From Georgenia satyanarayanai (GTDB lineage Bacteria; Actinomycetota; Actinomycetes; Actinomycetales; Actinomycetaceae): a DNA stretch of 64,000 nt. Location of the stretch: the NCBI RefSeq assembly GCF_900116375.1, contig NZ_UETB01000018.1:1-64000 (forward strand), read 5' to 3'. The notes beneath the pieces were generated by a model, which did no database searches, had not been told where the DNA came from, and saw nothing but the letters and a program-made list of their open reading frames with translations. The position numbers were made by a program, and so were the translations under genes. Below, piece after piece: positions 1 through 9,953 of the stretch; the stretch's first letter is position 1; every line of letters begins with the position of its first letter.

Positions 1-79
1 ACTGGGTTGATAGGCCGGACGTGGAAGCGGGGACTAACGACCCGTGGAGCTGACCGGTACTAATTGGCCAACAACTTCA
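1..79 (+). rRNA. 23S ribosomal RNA, 3' end (partial)
   Basis: The first bases carry the conserved 3'-terminal 23S segment (GGTTGATAGGCCGGACG, then GAGCTGACCGGTACTAA). The run AACAACTT near position 70-77 is what would pair with the 5' end of mature 23S, so I place the end near 79, with an uncertainty of a few bases. The rest of the gene lies upstream of the window. A spacer of about 100 nt without a tRNA separates it from 5S. Confidence 0.9.
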
Positions 80-178
80 CCACAACTATCAAGATCAAAT
101 GTTGACGCGTCCACTGTACGGTTCTGGAGCCACCCACCCCTCACACACGTGAGGGAAGCGGTCGGACAACTCCACAGA

Positions 179-297
179 GTTACGGCGGTCATAGCGAGGG
201 GGAAACGCCCGGTCCCATTCCGAACCCGGAAGCTAAGCCCCTCAGCGCCGATGGTACTGCGTGGGAGACTACGTGGGAGAGTAGGACACCGCCGAAC
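179..297 (+). rRNA. rrf: 5S ribosomal RNA
   Basis: It has the canonical 5S layout: a GTTACGGCGGTCATAGC 5' end, the conserved CCCGGTCCCATTCCGAACC stretch, GAAGCTAAGCC, the GATGGTACTGC stretch and a closing GTAGGACACCGCCGAAC that pairs with the start. Its length of about 119 nt fits. It is the last gene of the rRNA operon and is followed within 10 nt by a terminator. Confidence 0.95.
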
Positions 298-306
298 ACC
301 CATTCC

Positions 307-339
307 CGTAAGGGCCGCACCACAGGTGCGGCCCTTACG
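307..339 (+). terminator. rRNA operon terminator (bidirectional)
   Basis: A perfect hairpin has 15-bp arms (CGTAAGGGCCGCACC and its complement) and a 3-nt loop, 10 nt after 5S and 18 nt from the stop codon of the convergent aminotransferase gene. There is only a weak T-rich tail (TGTTT). It can serve both converging units. Confidence 0.85.
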
Positions 340-357
340 TGTTTCACCACCCGCCGG

Positions 358-1566
358 TTACCGTTGCAACGCGAGCAACGCCGACTCCAGGCGTTCGAGA
401 AGGAGCATAAGCTCCTCGTCGGTGATCACCAGCGGGGGAGCGAGTCGGAGCGTCGCTCCGTGCGTGTCCTTGGTCAGTACACCGTGGTGCTGCAGCTCCT
501 CGCACAACCGCCGCCCGCTGGCCACCCGGGGGTCAAGGTCGATGCCGGCCCACAGTCCGCGGACACGGTGGCGCAGGACCCCGAGCTCGTGGAGTCTTGC
601 CAAGCCTTCCTCCATCACGGGCTCGAGCGCCCGGACGTGCTCCTGCAGATCGCCAGGCTCGAGGAGGCCGATCACGGCCTCACCCACCGCGCAGGCCAGC
701 GGGTTGCCACCGAAGGTCGAGCCGTGCTCCCCGACACCGAGGACGTCCAGGACCACCGTGTCCGCGACGACGGCAGAGACGGGGAGCACCCCGCCTCCCA
801 GCGCCTTCCCGAGGATGTAGACGTCCGGGACCACGGCGTCGTTCTCACACGCAAAGGTGCGGCCCGTGCGGCCGAGTCCGCTCTGCACCTCGTCCGCGAG
901 GAGCAGCAGGCCATGGCGGTCGCAGATCTCCCGGACCGCTGCGAGGTAGCCGGGCGGAGGCAGCACGACGCCGGCCTCGCCCTGGATCGGCTCGAGCAGG
1001 ACCGCCGTCGTCGTCGGTTGGACCGCTGCCTCGAGGGCGGCGGCGTCGCCGAAGGGGACGGCGTCGAACCCGCCGTCGTACGGACCGAAACCCGCGCGCG
1101 CAGCAGGGTCGCTGGAGAAGCCGACGATCGTCGTCGTCCGCCCGTGGAAGTTGTTCTCCGCGACGATGATGCGTGCCCGGCCGTCGGGCACCCCGCGTCT
1201 GGTGTACGCCCACTTCCGGGCCACCTTGATCGCGGTCTCGACGGCCTCCGCCCCGGTGTTCATCGGCAGGACACGGTCCTTGCCGCACAACCGGGACAGT
1301 CGCTGAGCGAAGCCGGCCAGCCTGTCGTTGTGGAAGGCGCGGCTGGTGAGTGTGAGACGGCGCAGCTGCTGCTCGGCCGCCGCCACGAGCGCGGGGTGTG
1401 CGTGACCGAAGTTGAGAGCGGAGTAGCCGGCGAGGGCATCGAGGTACTCCCGACCCTCGACGTCCCGGACCCACACGCCCTGCCCCTCGGTGAGGACGAC
1501 CGGCAGCGGCGCGTAGGTCTGCGCGAGCACGGCGCTCTCGACTGCGATGGTCTCCGCGGTGGTCAT
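358..1566 (-). CDS. rocD: Ornithine aminotransferase
   Basis: This 402-aa class III PLP aminotransferase would convert ornithine and 2-oxoglutarate to glutamate semialdehyde and glutamate (arginine/ornithine catabolism, or proline supply). Visible family marks are the N-terminal YAPLPVVLTEGQGVWVRDVEG stretch, FGHAHPAL, the cofactor-pocket ADEVQSGLGRTG and the Schiff-base lysine in YILGKALGGGVLP. The ATG at 1566 has GGAGGAG 6 nt upstream; upstream in-frame codons lie in the promoter region. It is divergent from an amino-acid ABC importer, which fits a shared role in basic amino-acid use. The closest alternative is another omega-aminotransferase such as acetylornithine aminotransferase. Confidence 0.9.
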   Translation of the reverse strand: MTTAETIAVESAVLAQTYAPLPVVLTEGQGVWVRDVEGREYLDALAGYSALNFGHAHPALVAAAEQQLRRLTLTSRAFHNDRLAGFAQRLSRLCGKDRVLPMNTGAEAVETAIKVARKWAYTRRGVPDGRARIIVAENNFHGRTTTIVGFSSDPAARAGFGPYDGGFDAVPFGDAAALEAAVQPTTTAVLLEPIQGEAGVVLPPPGYLAAVREICDRHGLLLLADEVQSGLGRTGRTFACENDAVVPDVYILGKALGGGVLPVSAVVADTVVLDVLGVGEHGSTFGGNPLACAVGEAVIGLLEPGDLQEHVRALEPVMEEGLARLHELGVLRHRVRGLWAGIDLDPRVASGRRLCEELQHHGVLTKDTHGATLRLAPPLVITDEELMLLLERLESALLALQR

Positions 1567-1734
1567 GGACTCCTCCCCGCCTCGGTGTGGTCCGTCACGA
1601 TCGTAGGCCGGTGAACCCCGTGAGATCCGGGTTTCCGGGCGGCGCGGACGTGGAGCGGATGTGACACGCCGGTAACGTGGGACCGCGTAGCATGACGCCA
1701 GCCGTCCCACACCCAGCAGAAGGACAACGGACAA

Positions 1735-2559
1735 ATGAACTCTTCTCCTCTGGCCCGACGCAGCATGCTCGCCGCGACCGCGGCAGCAGCGCTCCTGCTC
1801 GTGGCTGCCTGTGGTGACAGCGGCGGCGAGAGCGGCGGTGAGGGCGGCGACGACGCGCTCGGCCTCATCAACCCCGGCACCCTCACCGCGTGCTCCGAAG
1901 TTCCCTACCCGCCCTTCGAGGTCGAGGACGCCGAGGCGCCCAGCGGGTACAGCGGCTTCGACATCGACCTCCTCCAGGCGATCGCCGACGAGCTCGAGCT
2001 GGACCTCGCGGTGGAGGACGTGAGCTTCGAGGCCCTGCAGTCCGGCACCACGCTCGCCGCTGACCAGTGCGACATCGGGGCCTCGGCGATCACCATCACG
2101 CCGGAGCGCGAGGAGAACCTCACGTTCTCCGAGCCGTACTACGACTCCCTCCAGTCCCTCCTGGTCGCACCCGACTCGGGTATCGAGTCGATCGCTGACC
2201 TCGACGGCGTGAACGTCGGGGTCCAGGCCGGTACCACGGGCATGTCCTACGCCGAGGAGAACGCCGAGGGCGCCACGCTCGTGGAGTACCCGGGCAACTC
2301 CGAGCTGTGGTCCGCGATCCAGGCCGGCCAGATCGACGCGATCCTCCAGGACCTTCCCGTCAACGTCGAGAACGCCAAGGCCGACCCGGCCTACGTCATC
2401 GTCGAGGAGTACTCCACCGACGAGCAGTACGGCTACGCGATGGACGGGGACGCCCCGGAGGAGTTCGTCACCGCGATCAACGACGCGCTGCAGACGCTGC
2501 GCGACGACGGCACCTACCAGGACATCTACGACTCCTACTTCGCCGTCGAGCCGCAGTAG
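1735..2559 (+). CDS. Polar amino-acid ABC transporter, substrate-binding lipoprotein
   Basis: A 274-aa exported lipoprotein: a twin-Arg-less signal peptide with lipobox LVAAC (Cys about residue 24), a Gly/Ser/Glu linker, then a PBPb (SBP_bac_3) fold with [23 protein letters not shown] and [18 protein letters not shown]. It captures an amino acid outside the membrane for the permease that begins 3 nt after its stop. AGAAGGA precedes the ATG. Adjacent rocD hints at ornithine, arginine or lysine as substrate, but the binding pocket alone does not prove this. Confidence 0.9.
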   Translation: MNSSPLARRSMLAATAAAALLLVAACGDSGGESGGEGGDDALGLINPGTLTACSEVPYPPFEVEDAEAPSGYSGFDIDLLQAIADELELDLAVEDVSFEALQSGTTLAADQCDIGASAITITPEREENLTFSEPYYDSLQSLLVAPDSGIESIADLDGVNVGVQAGTTGMSYAEENAEGATLVEYPGNSELWSAIQAGQIDAILQDLPVNVENAKADPAYVIVEEYSTDEQYGYAMDGDAPEEFVTAINDALQTLRDDGTYQDIYDSYFAVEPQ

Positions 2560-2562
2560 ACC

Positions 2563-3348
2563 ATGCGTCTCACGACACGTCGGCGGCTGACGAGGATCGG
2601 GCTGTACGTCCTGTTCTTCGCCGTGCTCGCGACCGTCGCGGTGCTGGCGGACTGGGAGCGGATCGCCAGCCAGTTCTTCCAGTGGGACATCGCTCGCGAC
2701 CAGTTCCCGCAGATCATCACCATCGCGCTGAAGAACACCGTCCTGTTCACTCTCATCGCCTTCGTCGGGGGTCTGCTGCTCGGCATCGTCTTCGCGTTGA
2801 TGAAGCTCTCGAGCGTGGGGCCCTACCGGTGGTTCGCGACCGCCTGGATCGAACTCTTCCGGGGTCTGCCGGCCCTGCTGACGATCTTCGCGATGGCGTA
2901 CGTGGTGCCGATCGCTCTCGGGTTCCGGCTTCCCGGCGGCAACGTGGGCGCCGGTCTCGTCGGCCTCATCTTCGTCGCCTCCGCCTACATGGCCGAGGTC
3001 ATCCGCGCCGGTATCCAGGCGGTCCCCAGGGGCCAGAACGAAGCAGCGCGGTCGTTGGGCATGTCCCCGGCCACGACGATGATGAGGATCGTCCTGCCCC
3101 AGGGCTTCCGGATCATCATCCCGCCGCTGACCAACGAGTTCGTCCTCCTCCTCAAGGACACCTCGCTCCTGTTCATCGCCGGCTCCACGGTGCTGACCAA
3201 GGAGCTGACGACCTTCGCCCGGGACGGCCAGACGACGACCGGCAACGGCACCCCGCTCGTCATGGGCGCGATGCTCTACCTGCTCATCACGATCCCGCTC
3301 ACCCGGCTCGTGGCGGTGCTCGAACGACGGATGGCGAGGGGACGATGA
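2563..3348 (+). CDS. Polar amino-acid ABC transporter, permease
   Basis: A 261-aa inner-membrane permease of the HisMQ type, with about five hydrophobic segments and the conserved EAA loop ([24 protein letters not shown]). The family signature [13 protein letters not shown] is present. It starts 3 nt after the binding-protein gene and its TGA overlaps the ATG of the ATPase gene (ATGA), so the three are one translationally coupled operon. As the only permease in the operon it probably homodimerises. Confidence 0.93.
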   Translation: MRLTTRRRLTRIGLYVLFFAVLATVAVLADWERIASQFFQWDIARDQFPQIITIALKNTVLFTLIAFVGGLLLGIVFALMKLSSVGPYRWFATAWIELFRGLPALLTIFAMAYVVPIALGFRLPGGNVGAGLVGLIFVASAYMAEVIRAGIQAVPRGQNEAARSLGMSPATTMMRIVLPQGFRIIIPPLTNEFVLLLKDTSLLFIAGSTVLTKELTTFARDGQTTTGNGTPLVMGAMLYLLITIPLTRLVAVLERRMARGR

Positions 3349-4085
3349 CGGGCACCACCCCCGCGATCGAGATCACGGGACTGCGCAAGAGCTTCGGCGA
3401 CAACGAGGTGCTCAAGGGCATCGACCTGTCGGTCCACACGGGCGAGGTCGTCTGTGTCATCGGCCCCTCCGGCTCGGGGAAGTCCACGCTGCTGCGTACG
3501 GTCAACCGGCTCGAGGAGCCCAGCGGCGGCTCGCTGCGCATCGAGGGCGAGGACATCCTCGACCCGGACTGCGACATCGACTCCGTGCGCACCCGCATCG
3601 GGATGGTGTTCCAGCAGTTCAACCTCTTCCCGCACCTCGACGTCATGGGCAACCTCACCATCGCCCAGCGGCGGGTGCTCAAGCGCGGCAAGCAGGAGTC
3701 GGCCGAGGTCGCCCGCGCCATGCTCGAGCGGGTGGGGCTCGCCGACCGCGGCGACGCGTACCCGGCGCAGCTGTCCGGTGGTCAGCAGCAGCGCGTCGCC
3801 ATCGCCCGCGCCCTGTCGATGAACCCCGACATGATGCTCTTCGACGAGCCGACCTCCGCGCTCGACCCCGAGCTCGTCGGTGAGGTCCTCGACGTGATGA
3901 AGCTCCTCGCCGCCGAGGGCATGACGATGATGGTCGTCACCCACGAGATGGGCTTCGCCCGCGAGGTGGGGGACCGGCTCGTCTTCATGGACGACGGCCT
4001 CATCGTCGAGGAAGGCGTACCCGCCGAGGTCCTCGCCGACCCCCAGCACGCCCGCACCCAGGCGTTCCTGTCGAAGGTGCTCTAG
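3345..4085 (+). CDS. Polar amino-acid ABC transporter, ATPase
   Basis: A 246-aa GlnQ/ArtP-type ABC ATPase energising the preceding permease. It shows Walker [11 protein letters not shown]-loop [11 protein letters not shown], signature [15 protein letters not shown], Walker [13 protein letters not shown] and switch His in VVTHEMGFA. The length matches the family. The ATG at 3345 lies inside the permease stop codon (4-nt overlap), the usual arrangement for coupled translation. Confidence 0.95.
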   Translation: MTGTTPAIEITGLRKSFGDNEVLKGIDLSVHTGEVVCVIGPSGSGKSTLLRTVNRLEEPSGGSLRIEGEDILDPDCDIDSVRTRIGMVFQQFNLFPHLDVMGNLTIAQRRVLKRGKQESAEVARAMLERVGLADRGDAYPAQLSGGQQQRVAIARALSMNPDMMLFDEPTSALDPELVGEVLDVMKLLAAEGMTMMVVTHEMGFAREVGDRLVFMDDGLIVEEGVPAEVLADPQHARTQAFLSKVL

Positions 4086-4154
4086 CCGCTCCCACCCCGA
4101 GCCGTTGGTGCGCCTCCCTCACTCCGCTTTTCGCATGTTGACGAGAGGAACACG

Positions 4155-6974
4155 ATGCAGGTTCGACGACGAGTCTGGTGCGGTGCGGCGGTCTCCGCCG
4201 CGCTGCTGGGGGCGGTGACGGTACCCGCCGCGGGTGCCGGCCCGGTGGCCACGGTGGTCACGCCCCCGACGGTGAGTGCCGTGCCCGAGGACGACGGCGT
4301 GCCCTACCCGCGGCAGGAGCCGCTCACCGAGCCGCCGGTGAACGAGGACGACCAGTCCTACTGGCGTGGGGCCATCCCCTTCCACGAGATCGCGCCGACC
4401 CTCAACGCGCACATGGAGGCGAGCGAGTACGTCTCCACGGAGGTCGTCGGCCAGTCCACCGAGGGGCGCGACCTGTACCTCGTGACGATCACGGCCCCGG
4501 AGTCGGCCGAGGAGAGCGCCCAGCAGGACGATTGGCGCGACCGGATCAAGCATGACGCTGCCGCCGCCCAGGACGACGACGCGCTCATGGCCGGCTACAA
4601 GCCGCCGATCTGGTTCAACAACAACATCCACGGCAACGAGTGGGACGGCACCGACGCCGCCCTCTCCTACATCGACGAGCTCGTCGAGGACCTCGAGGCG
4701 GGCGACGCGGACGCCGTCGCCCTCGCCGAGAACTACCGCCTGTACTTCACGGTGAGCAACAACCCCGACGGCCGCGTCGCCGGGACCCGCGCCACCGCGC
4801 TCAACCTCGACGCGAACCGTGACTTCATCACCAACACGACTCCCGAGACACGGATCATCCGCGACCTCACCGGGGACCTGCAGCCGATCTTCTTCGTCGA
4901 CATCCACGGTTACACCGGCAACCTCCAGGTCGAGCCCACCGGCCCGCCGCAGGGTGAGAACTACGAGCACGACCTCCTCATGCCCTACTCCTACGCCGCC
5001 GCCCTGCGCATCGAGCAGGACGTCATCGACGCGGACATCGCGGGCAACCCGCTGACCGAGGACGGCGGGATCATCATCCCCTTCCGCGACATCCCGGACG
5101 GCTGGGACGGTTGGCCGCCGATCTTCACCCCCCAGTACGTCCAGTTCCAGGGCTCCATCGCCTACACCGTCGAGCTCGGTCCCGGCCGCAGTCGCGCAGC
5201 GACCCTCGAGGAGCAGCTCGCGGAGAATGCCGAGCGTCTGGCGACCAACCGGGAGGTCGGCCACCAGGTCATCGAGTCGACGGTCGCCTACGTCGACGAG
5301 AACCGCGACGCGATCCTCGGCAACCAGATGGAGATCTTCCGCCGCGGTGAGGCGGGTCTGCCGCTCGTCGAGATCCCGGCCAACCCGGACCCGGACGAGT
5401 ACGAGGGCCCTGACGAGTGGGCGGAGGAGTGGGACGCGGCCGACGTCACCGGGACCGAGTTCCCGCGCGCCTACGTCATCCCCGCGGGCTCGACCGACGC
5501 CGCCACCCTCGTCGACCACCTCATCGCCCACGGCGTCGAGGTCGGTGTCGCCGACGCCGACTTCTCCGTCGGCGGCGAGGAGTACGCCGCGGGCAGCTTC
5601 GTCGTCGACATGCACCAGCCGCTTCGCGGCCTGGCCAACGTGCTCCTCTCCGACGGGGCGGACATCTCAGACCGCGTCCCGAGCATGTACGACATCTCGG
5701 CGTGGAGCCTCGGTCGCCTCTGGGGCGCCGAGGTCGACCGCGTGGGCAGCACGACCGACCCCGCCCTCGACGTGACGACGACGCCCGTCGCCGTCGCGCC
5801 CCCGACGGGTAGCTTCCCGGACGACGCCGACTACGTGAGCCTCGCGCTCGACGGTGTCGCCGCCGTGCAGGCCGTCAACCTCCTGCTCGCCGCCGGCGTT
5901 GCCGTCGTCGACGTCGGGGACGGCACCGTCGTCGTCGGCCCCGACGGGCTGGAGCAGGCCGCAGCACTCAGCGAGCTGCTCGGCGTCGCCTTCACCGCCA
6001 CCGACGGGCGCGAGCTCGCCGGCGACGACGTGCGCGGCCTGTCCGCCCTGCGCGTCGGTTACACCTCGTCCGCGCCCTACGGCGGGGAGGACGAGCTCGT
6101 CCTCACCGGGCTCGGCTTCGTCGACCCGGTGCGCGTGACTGTCGAGGGCCTGAACGACGGCAGCGTCGACCTCGAGGAGATCGACGTCCTGTGGCTCGGG
6201 TCCCGCCTGCGGCTGGGCGAGGACGCCGACGCCGCGGACGACGCGCTCGAGGCGTACTTCGACTCCGGCAAGGGCGCCGTCGCGACGGCGGACGCGGGGA
6301 TCTGGGCAGCGGAGGAGTTCGAGCTGTTCGAGGCGGACGTCGTCACCGGGCCGGGACGCGCCAACGGCGTCGTCCTCGTCGACACGGAGGACGGGGTCAT
6401 CTCCGCCCAGGCCGAGGACGCGGCCTTCGCCTACGGCCCGGCGTACTTCACCGAGCTCGGGGACGACGTCACCGTCGAGCAGTCATACGGCACCGAGCCG
6501 CTGCTCAGTGGTCACTGGCTGCCGAACGGGGACGGCACCGGCGGGCCGGAGCAGGCCGGCGGGCAGCCGTCCGTCATCTCCGCGGTCAACGCCGACGGTG
6601 CGCGGGCGCTCGTCTTCGGCACCGACCCGTTCTTCCGCACCCACCCGCGGGGCATGTTCGACGACGTCGCCGCCGCACTCCTGTGGGCCGGTCCCGAGGG
6701 GGCGCTCATCGAGCCGCCCGTCGAGGAGCCGACGGAGGAGCCGACGGAGGAGCCGACCACCCCGGCCCCGACCGAGGAGCCGACCACGTCGGAGCCCACC
6801 GAGGAGCCCACCACCGCCGGGCCGACGGTCGCCCCGACGACGGCCCCGACCGACGGGCCGGGGAGCGGTCGTCTGCCCACCACCGGCGCCGACGTCTGGA
6901 TGCTCGGTGTCCTCACGGTGCTGCTCGCCGGTGCCGGCGGCGTGCTCGTCGCCCGTCGTCGCCTGACGGACTGA
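4155..6974 (+). CDS. Secreted M14 zinc carboxypeptidase with LPxTG cell-wall anchor
   Basis: A 939-aa exoprotein: Sec signal peptide (residues 1-28), M14 metallopeptidase domain (about 60-370) with zinc ligands H159 and E162 (NIHGNE) and H251 (VDIHG), and catalytic E340 (YTVELG). A long uncharacterised middle region follows, then a Pro/Thr/Glu stalk of repeated EEPT units (about 855-900), a sortase motif LPTTG (907-911), a hydrophobic helix and an Arg-rich tail. It would be anchored to peptidoglycan and trim C-terminal residues from peptides, feeding nearby amino-acid uptake. GAGGAA precedes the ATG. The middle region may be a class-I glutamine-amidotransferase-like fold, which I cannot confirm. 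Confidence 0.88.
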   Translation: MQVRRRVWCGAAVSAALLGAVTVPAAGAGPVATVVTPPTVSAVPEDDGVPYPRQEPLTEPPVNEDDQSYWRGAIPFHEIAPTLNAHMEASEYVSTEVVGQSTEGRDLYLVTITAPESAEESAQQDDWRDRIKHDAAAAQDDDALMAGYKPPIWFNNNIHGNEWDGTDAALSYIDELVEDLEAGDADAVALAENYRLYFTVSNNPDGRVAGTRATALNLDANRDFITNTTPETRIIRDLTGDLQPIFFVDIHGYTGNLQVEPTGPPQGENYEHDLLMPYSYAAALRIEQDVIDADIAGNPLTEDGGIIIPFRDIPDGWDGWPPIFTPQYVQFQGSIAYTVELGPGRSRAATLEEQLAENAERLATNREVGHQVIESTVAYVDENRDAILGNQMEIFRRGEAGLPLVEIPANPDPDEYEGPDEWAEEWDAADVTGTEFPRAYVIPAGSTDAATLVDHLIAHGVEVGVADADFSVGGEEYAAGSFVVDMHQPLRGLANVLLSDGADISDRVPSMYDISAWSLGRLWGAEVDRVGSTTDPALDVTTTPVAVAPPTGSFPDDADYVSLALDGVAAVQAVNLLLAAGVAVVDVGDGTVVVGPDGLEQAAALSELLGVAFTATDGRELAGDDVRGLSALRVGYTSSAPYGGEDELVLTGLGFVDPVRVTVEGLNDGSVDLEEIDVLWLGSRLRLGEDADAADDALEAYFDSGKGAVATADAGIWAAEEFELFEADVVTGPGRANGVVLVDTEDGVISAQAEDAAFAYGPAYFTELGDDVTVEQSYGTEPLLSGHWLPNGDGTGGPEQAGGQPSVISAVNADGARALVFGTDPFFRTHPRGMFDDVAAALLWAGPEGALIEPPVEEPTEEPTEEPTTPAPTEEPTTSEPTEEPTTAGPTVAPTTAPTDGPGSGRLPTTGADVWMLGVLTVLLAGAGGVLVARRRLTD

Positions 6975-6988
6975 CACCGGCCTGACCC

Positions 6989-7027
6989 AGCGGGGCGGCA
7001 CCTCCCGACCGGAGGCGCCGCCCCGCT
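6989..7027 (+). terminator. Terminator after the M14 peptidase gene
   Basis: Inverted repeat AGCGGGGCGGC / GCCGCCCCGCT (11 bp) with a 17-nt loop starts 14 nt after the stop codon. There is no U-tract, as is common in this genome. Confidence 0.6.
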
Positions 7028-7051
7028 GGCATGTCTTGCCGCTCGAACGGT

Positions 7052-7082
7052 GGACCGACGTGTCGGTCCGGAGTCTTAGACT
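7052..7082 (+). promoter_or_regulatory. ilvD promoter with overlapping palindrome
   Basis: A -10-like box TAGACT (7077-7082) lies 6 nt before the ilvD ATG, so the mRNA is predicted to be leaderless. Immediately upstream an 18-bp palindrome GGACCGAC-GT-GTCGGTCC (7052-7069) occupies the spacer/-35 zone, a position suited to a repressor or activator. The -10 itself lies in a small palindrome, GAGTCTTAGACTC. Confidence 0.55.
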
Positions 7083-7088
7083 CGGGCC

Positions 7089-8789
7089 ATGACCACCGAA
7101 GCCACTGACATCAAGCCGCGCAGCCGTCAGGTGACCGACGGCATCGAGGCAACGGCGTCGCGCGGGATGCTTCGTGCCGTCGGCCTGGGTGACGAGGACT
7201 TCGCCAAGCCCCAGATCGGCATCGCGAGCTCGTGGAACGAGATCACGCCCTGCAACCTCTCCCTGGACCGCCTGGCGCAGGGAGCGAAGGAGGGCGTCCA
7301 CTCCGGCGGTGGCTACCCGCTGCAGTTCGGCACCATCTCGGTGTCCGACGGCATCTCGATGGGCCACGAGGGCATGCACTACTCCCTCGTCTCGCGGGAC
7401 ATCATCGCCGACTCCGTCGAGACCGTCATGCAGGCCGAGCGTCTCGACGGCTCCGTGCTCCTCGCCGGCTGCGACAAGTCGCTGCCCGGCATGCTCATGG
7501 CCGCCGCCCGCCTCGACCTCGCTGCCGTCTTCCTCTACGCCGGCACGATCATGCCGGGCTGGGTCAAGCTCGAGGACGGCACCGAGAAGGACGTCACGCT
7601 CATCGACGCTTTCGAGGCCGTCGGCGCGTGCTCCCGCGGGCTCATGAGCAAGGGCGACCTCGACCGCATCGAGCGCGCCATCTGCCCCGGTGAGGGCGCC
7701 TGCGGCGGCATGTACACCGCCAACACCATGGCCTCGGTCGCCGAGGCGATGGGCATGTCCCTGCCCGGCTCCGCCGCCCCGCCGTCGGCGGACCGCCGCC
7801 GCGACATGTTCGCCCACCGCAGCGGCGAGGCCGTCGTCGAGATGCTCCGCCAGGGCATCACCGCGCGCGACATCATCACGAAGAAGTCGCTCGAGAACGC
7901 GATCGCCGTCGTCATGGCGTTCGGTGGCTCGACGAACGCGGTGCTGCACCTCCTCGCGATCGCCAACGAGGCCGAGGTCGACCTCACGCTCGACGACTTC
8001 AGCCGTATCGCCGAGCGCGTGCCGCACCTGGGCGACCTCAAGCCCTTCGGCCGCTACGTCATGAACGACATCGACCGCATCGGCGGCGTGCCCGTCGTCA
8101 TGAAGGCCCTGCTCGACGCCGGGCTCCTGCACGGCGACTGCCTCACCGTCACCGGCAAGACCGTCGCGGAGAACCTCGAGGGCATCAACCCCCCGGACCC
8201 GGACGGCAAGATCCTGCGCGCGCTGGACAACCCGATCCACGCGACCGGCGGCATCACCATCCTCGGCGGCTCGCTCGCCCCTGAGGGCGCGGTCGTGAAG
8301 TCCGCGGGCTTCGACTCCGACGTCTTCGAGGGCACCGCCCGCGTCTTCGAGCGCGAGCGGGCCGCGATGGACGCCCTCGAGGACGGCACCATCCAGGCCG
8401 GCGACGTCGTCGTCATCCGCTACGAGGGACCCAAGGGCGGCCCGGGCATGCGCGAGATGCTCGCCATCACCGGCGCGATCAAGGGTGCCGGGCTCGGCAA
8501 GGACGTCCTCCTGCTCACCGACGGCCGTTTCTCCGGTGGCACGACCGGCTTGTGCGTCGGGCACGTGGCCCCCGAGGCGGTCGACGCCGGACCCATCGCC
8601 TTCGTCCGTGACGGCGACACGATCCGCCTCGACGTCGCCGGCAAGACCCTCGACCTCCTGGTCGACGAGGACGAGCTGGCCCGGCGCCGCGAGGGCTGGG
8701 CGCCGATCGCCCCGCAGTTCACCAAGGGCGTGCTCGGCAAGTACACCAAGCTCGTCCAGTCGGCGAGCAAGGGCGCCATCCTCGCCTAG
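7089..8789 (+). CDS. ilvD: Dihydroxy-acid dehydratase
   Basis: A 566-aa cytosolic iron-sulfur enzyme of valine/isoleucine/leucine synthesis; it dehydrates 2,3-dihydroxy-isovalerate and -methylvalerate to the 2-oxo acids. Cluster-binding cysteines are visible in [17 protein letters not shown] and [16 protein letters not shown], and the C-terminal [19 protein letters not shown] motif is intact. No Shine-Dalgarno precedes the ATG; a TAGACT -10 box 6 nt upstream suggests leaderless translation. It stands alone about 2 kb before ilvBNC. Confidence 0.97.
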   Translation: MTTEATDIKPRSRQVTDGIEATASRGMLRAVGLGDEDFAKPQIGIASSWNEITPCNLSLDRLAQGAKEGVHSGGGYPLQFGTISVSDGISMGHEGMHYSLVSRDIIADSVETVMQAERLDGSVLLAGCDKSLPGMLMAAARLDLAAVFLYAGTIMPGWVKLEDGTEKDVTLIDAFEAVGACSRGLMSKGDLDRIERAICPGEGACGGMYTANTMASVAEAMGMSLPGSAAPPSADRRRDMFAHRSGEAVVEMLRQGITARDIITKKSLENAIAVVMAFGGSTNAVLHLLAIANEAEVDLTLDDFSRIAERVPHLGDLKPFGRYVMNDIDRIGGVPVVMKALLDAGLLHGDCLTVTGKTVAENLEGINPPDPDGKILRALDNPIHATGGITILGGSLAPEGAVVKSAGFDSDVFEGTARVFERERAAMDALEDGTIQAGDVVVIRYEGPKGGPGMREMLAITGAIKGAGLGKDVLLLTDGRFSGGTTGLCVGHVAPEAVDAGPIAFVRDGDTIRLDVAGKTLDLLVDEDELARRREGWAPIAPQFTKGVLGKYTKLVQSASKGAILA

Positions 8790-8805
8790 CGCACTCCGCC
8801 TGACG

Positions 8806-8844
8806 CCGGGAGCCGGACTCCTCACGGAGGAGTCCGGCTCCCGG
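8806..8844 (+). terminator. Terminator after ilvD
   Basis: A perfect hairpin with 18-bp arms (CCGGGAGCCGGACTCCTC and complement) and a 3-nt loop, 16 nt after the ilvD stop. It lies between convergent genes and may act in both directions. Confidence 0.85.
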
Positions 8845-8928
8845 TGTATCGGGAGGCTTCCGGCGTCGAGCGCCCCCTCCGCCGAGAGCTGGATCCAGCT
8901 CCCGGCGGCTACGGGGGAGGGGGATCTG

Positions 8929-9909
8929 CTACGGGACGAGGAGGACCTTGCCCGTCGTCTGCCGACCTTCGAGGGCGGCGTGCGCGGCGGCGGCCTCCTC
9001 GAGCGGGAACTCCTGCCCGATGCGGACGTCCAGCCCGTCGGCGACGGCGTGGAAGAGGTCGGCGGCCCGCCAGAGCAGCTCGGCGCGGTCGGCGGTGTAG
9101 TGGGCGAGGGTCGGGCGTGTGGCGAAGACAGACCCGGCGGAGTTCAGCCGCTGGAGGTCGAACGGCGGAACCTGACCGCTGGACCCGCCGAAGAGCACGA
9201 GCATCCCCCGCGGGCGCAGGCTGCCCAGGGAGGCGTCGAAGGTCGCCCTGCCCACGCCGTCGTACACGACGTCGACACCGCGGCCGTCGGTGAGCTCGCG
9301 GACGATCTGGGGCAGCTCGGCCGTGAGGTCCTCGAGCTCGGTGTACCGGATGACCTGCTCCGCACCGGCCTCGCGGGACAGCAGCTCCTTCTCCGCGGTC
9401 GACACGGTGGAGATCACCCGTCCGCCGCGGCGGACGACGAGCTGGGTGAGCAGCAGCCCCACCCCGCCGGCGCCGGCGTGGACGAGCGCGACGTCACCGG
9501 CGGAGACGGGGAAGGTCGAGGCGCTGAGGTAGTGGGCGGTCATCCCCTGGAGGGGAAGCGCGGCGGCGGTGTGGAGGTCGATGCCCGCCGGGACGGGGAT
9601 GGCCTCCCGCACGGGGACGTTCACCCGCTCGGCGTAGCTGCCCGGCGCTGCGGCCCACGCGACGTGGTCGCCGGCCGAGAACTCGGTGACGCCGTCGCCG
9701 ACCTCGACGACGGTGCCGGCACCCTCGGAGCCGACGACGTGGGGGAAGTCCATGGGGTACACCCCGCCGCGGCGGTAGGTGTCGATGAAGTTGACCCCGG
9801 CGGCGGCCACCTCGACCCGGACCTCGCCCGGGCCCGGCGGCTCGTCGGGCAGCTCGACGACGGTGAGGACCTCAGGTCCCCCGGCCTCGGTGGCATGGAT
9901 GGCACGCAT
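8929..9909 (-). CDS. Quinone oxidoreductase (zeta-crystallin type MDR)
   Basis: A 326-aa medium-chain reductase of the NADPH:quinone reductase branch. GVNFIDTYRRGGVYP and GSEGAGTVVEVG mark the catalytic domain; HAGAGGVGLLLTQLV is the NADPH-binding Rossmann motif. No structural zinc-binding Cys cluster is present, as expected for this branch. The ATG at 9909 has GGAGGT 5 nt upstream. It would catalyse one-electron quinone or enal reduction in the cytosol; the substrate is not predictable. Confidence 0.88.
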   Translation of the reverse strand: MRAIHATEAGGPEVLTVVELPDEPPGPGEVRVEVAAAGVNFIDTYRRGGVYPMDFPHVVGSEGAGTVVEVGDGVTEFSAGDHVAWAAAPGSYAERVNVPVREAIPVPAGIDLHTAAALPLQGMTAHYLSASTFPVSAGDVALVHAGAGGVGLLLTQLVVRRGGRVISTVSTAEKELLSREAGAEQVIRYTELEDLTAELPQIVRELTDGRGVDVVYDGVGRATFDASLGSLRPRGMLVLFGGSSGQVPPFDLQRLNSAGSVFATRPTLAHYTADRAELLWRAADLFHAVADGLDVRIGQEFPLEEAAAAHAALEGRQTTGKVLLVP

Positions 9910-9953
9910 ACCTCCATGTATACCCGTCGCTCCCGCTGAGTACCGTGGCAGCC

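Noticed and set aside
6483-8825. Long minus-strand open frame (780 codons) opposite the M14 peptidase and ilvD
   Set aside because: It runs antisense to two clear genes, has low-complexity Arg/Gly/Ala/Asp composition and no family motif; such frames are expected from high GC at third positions.
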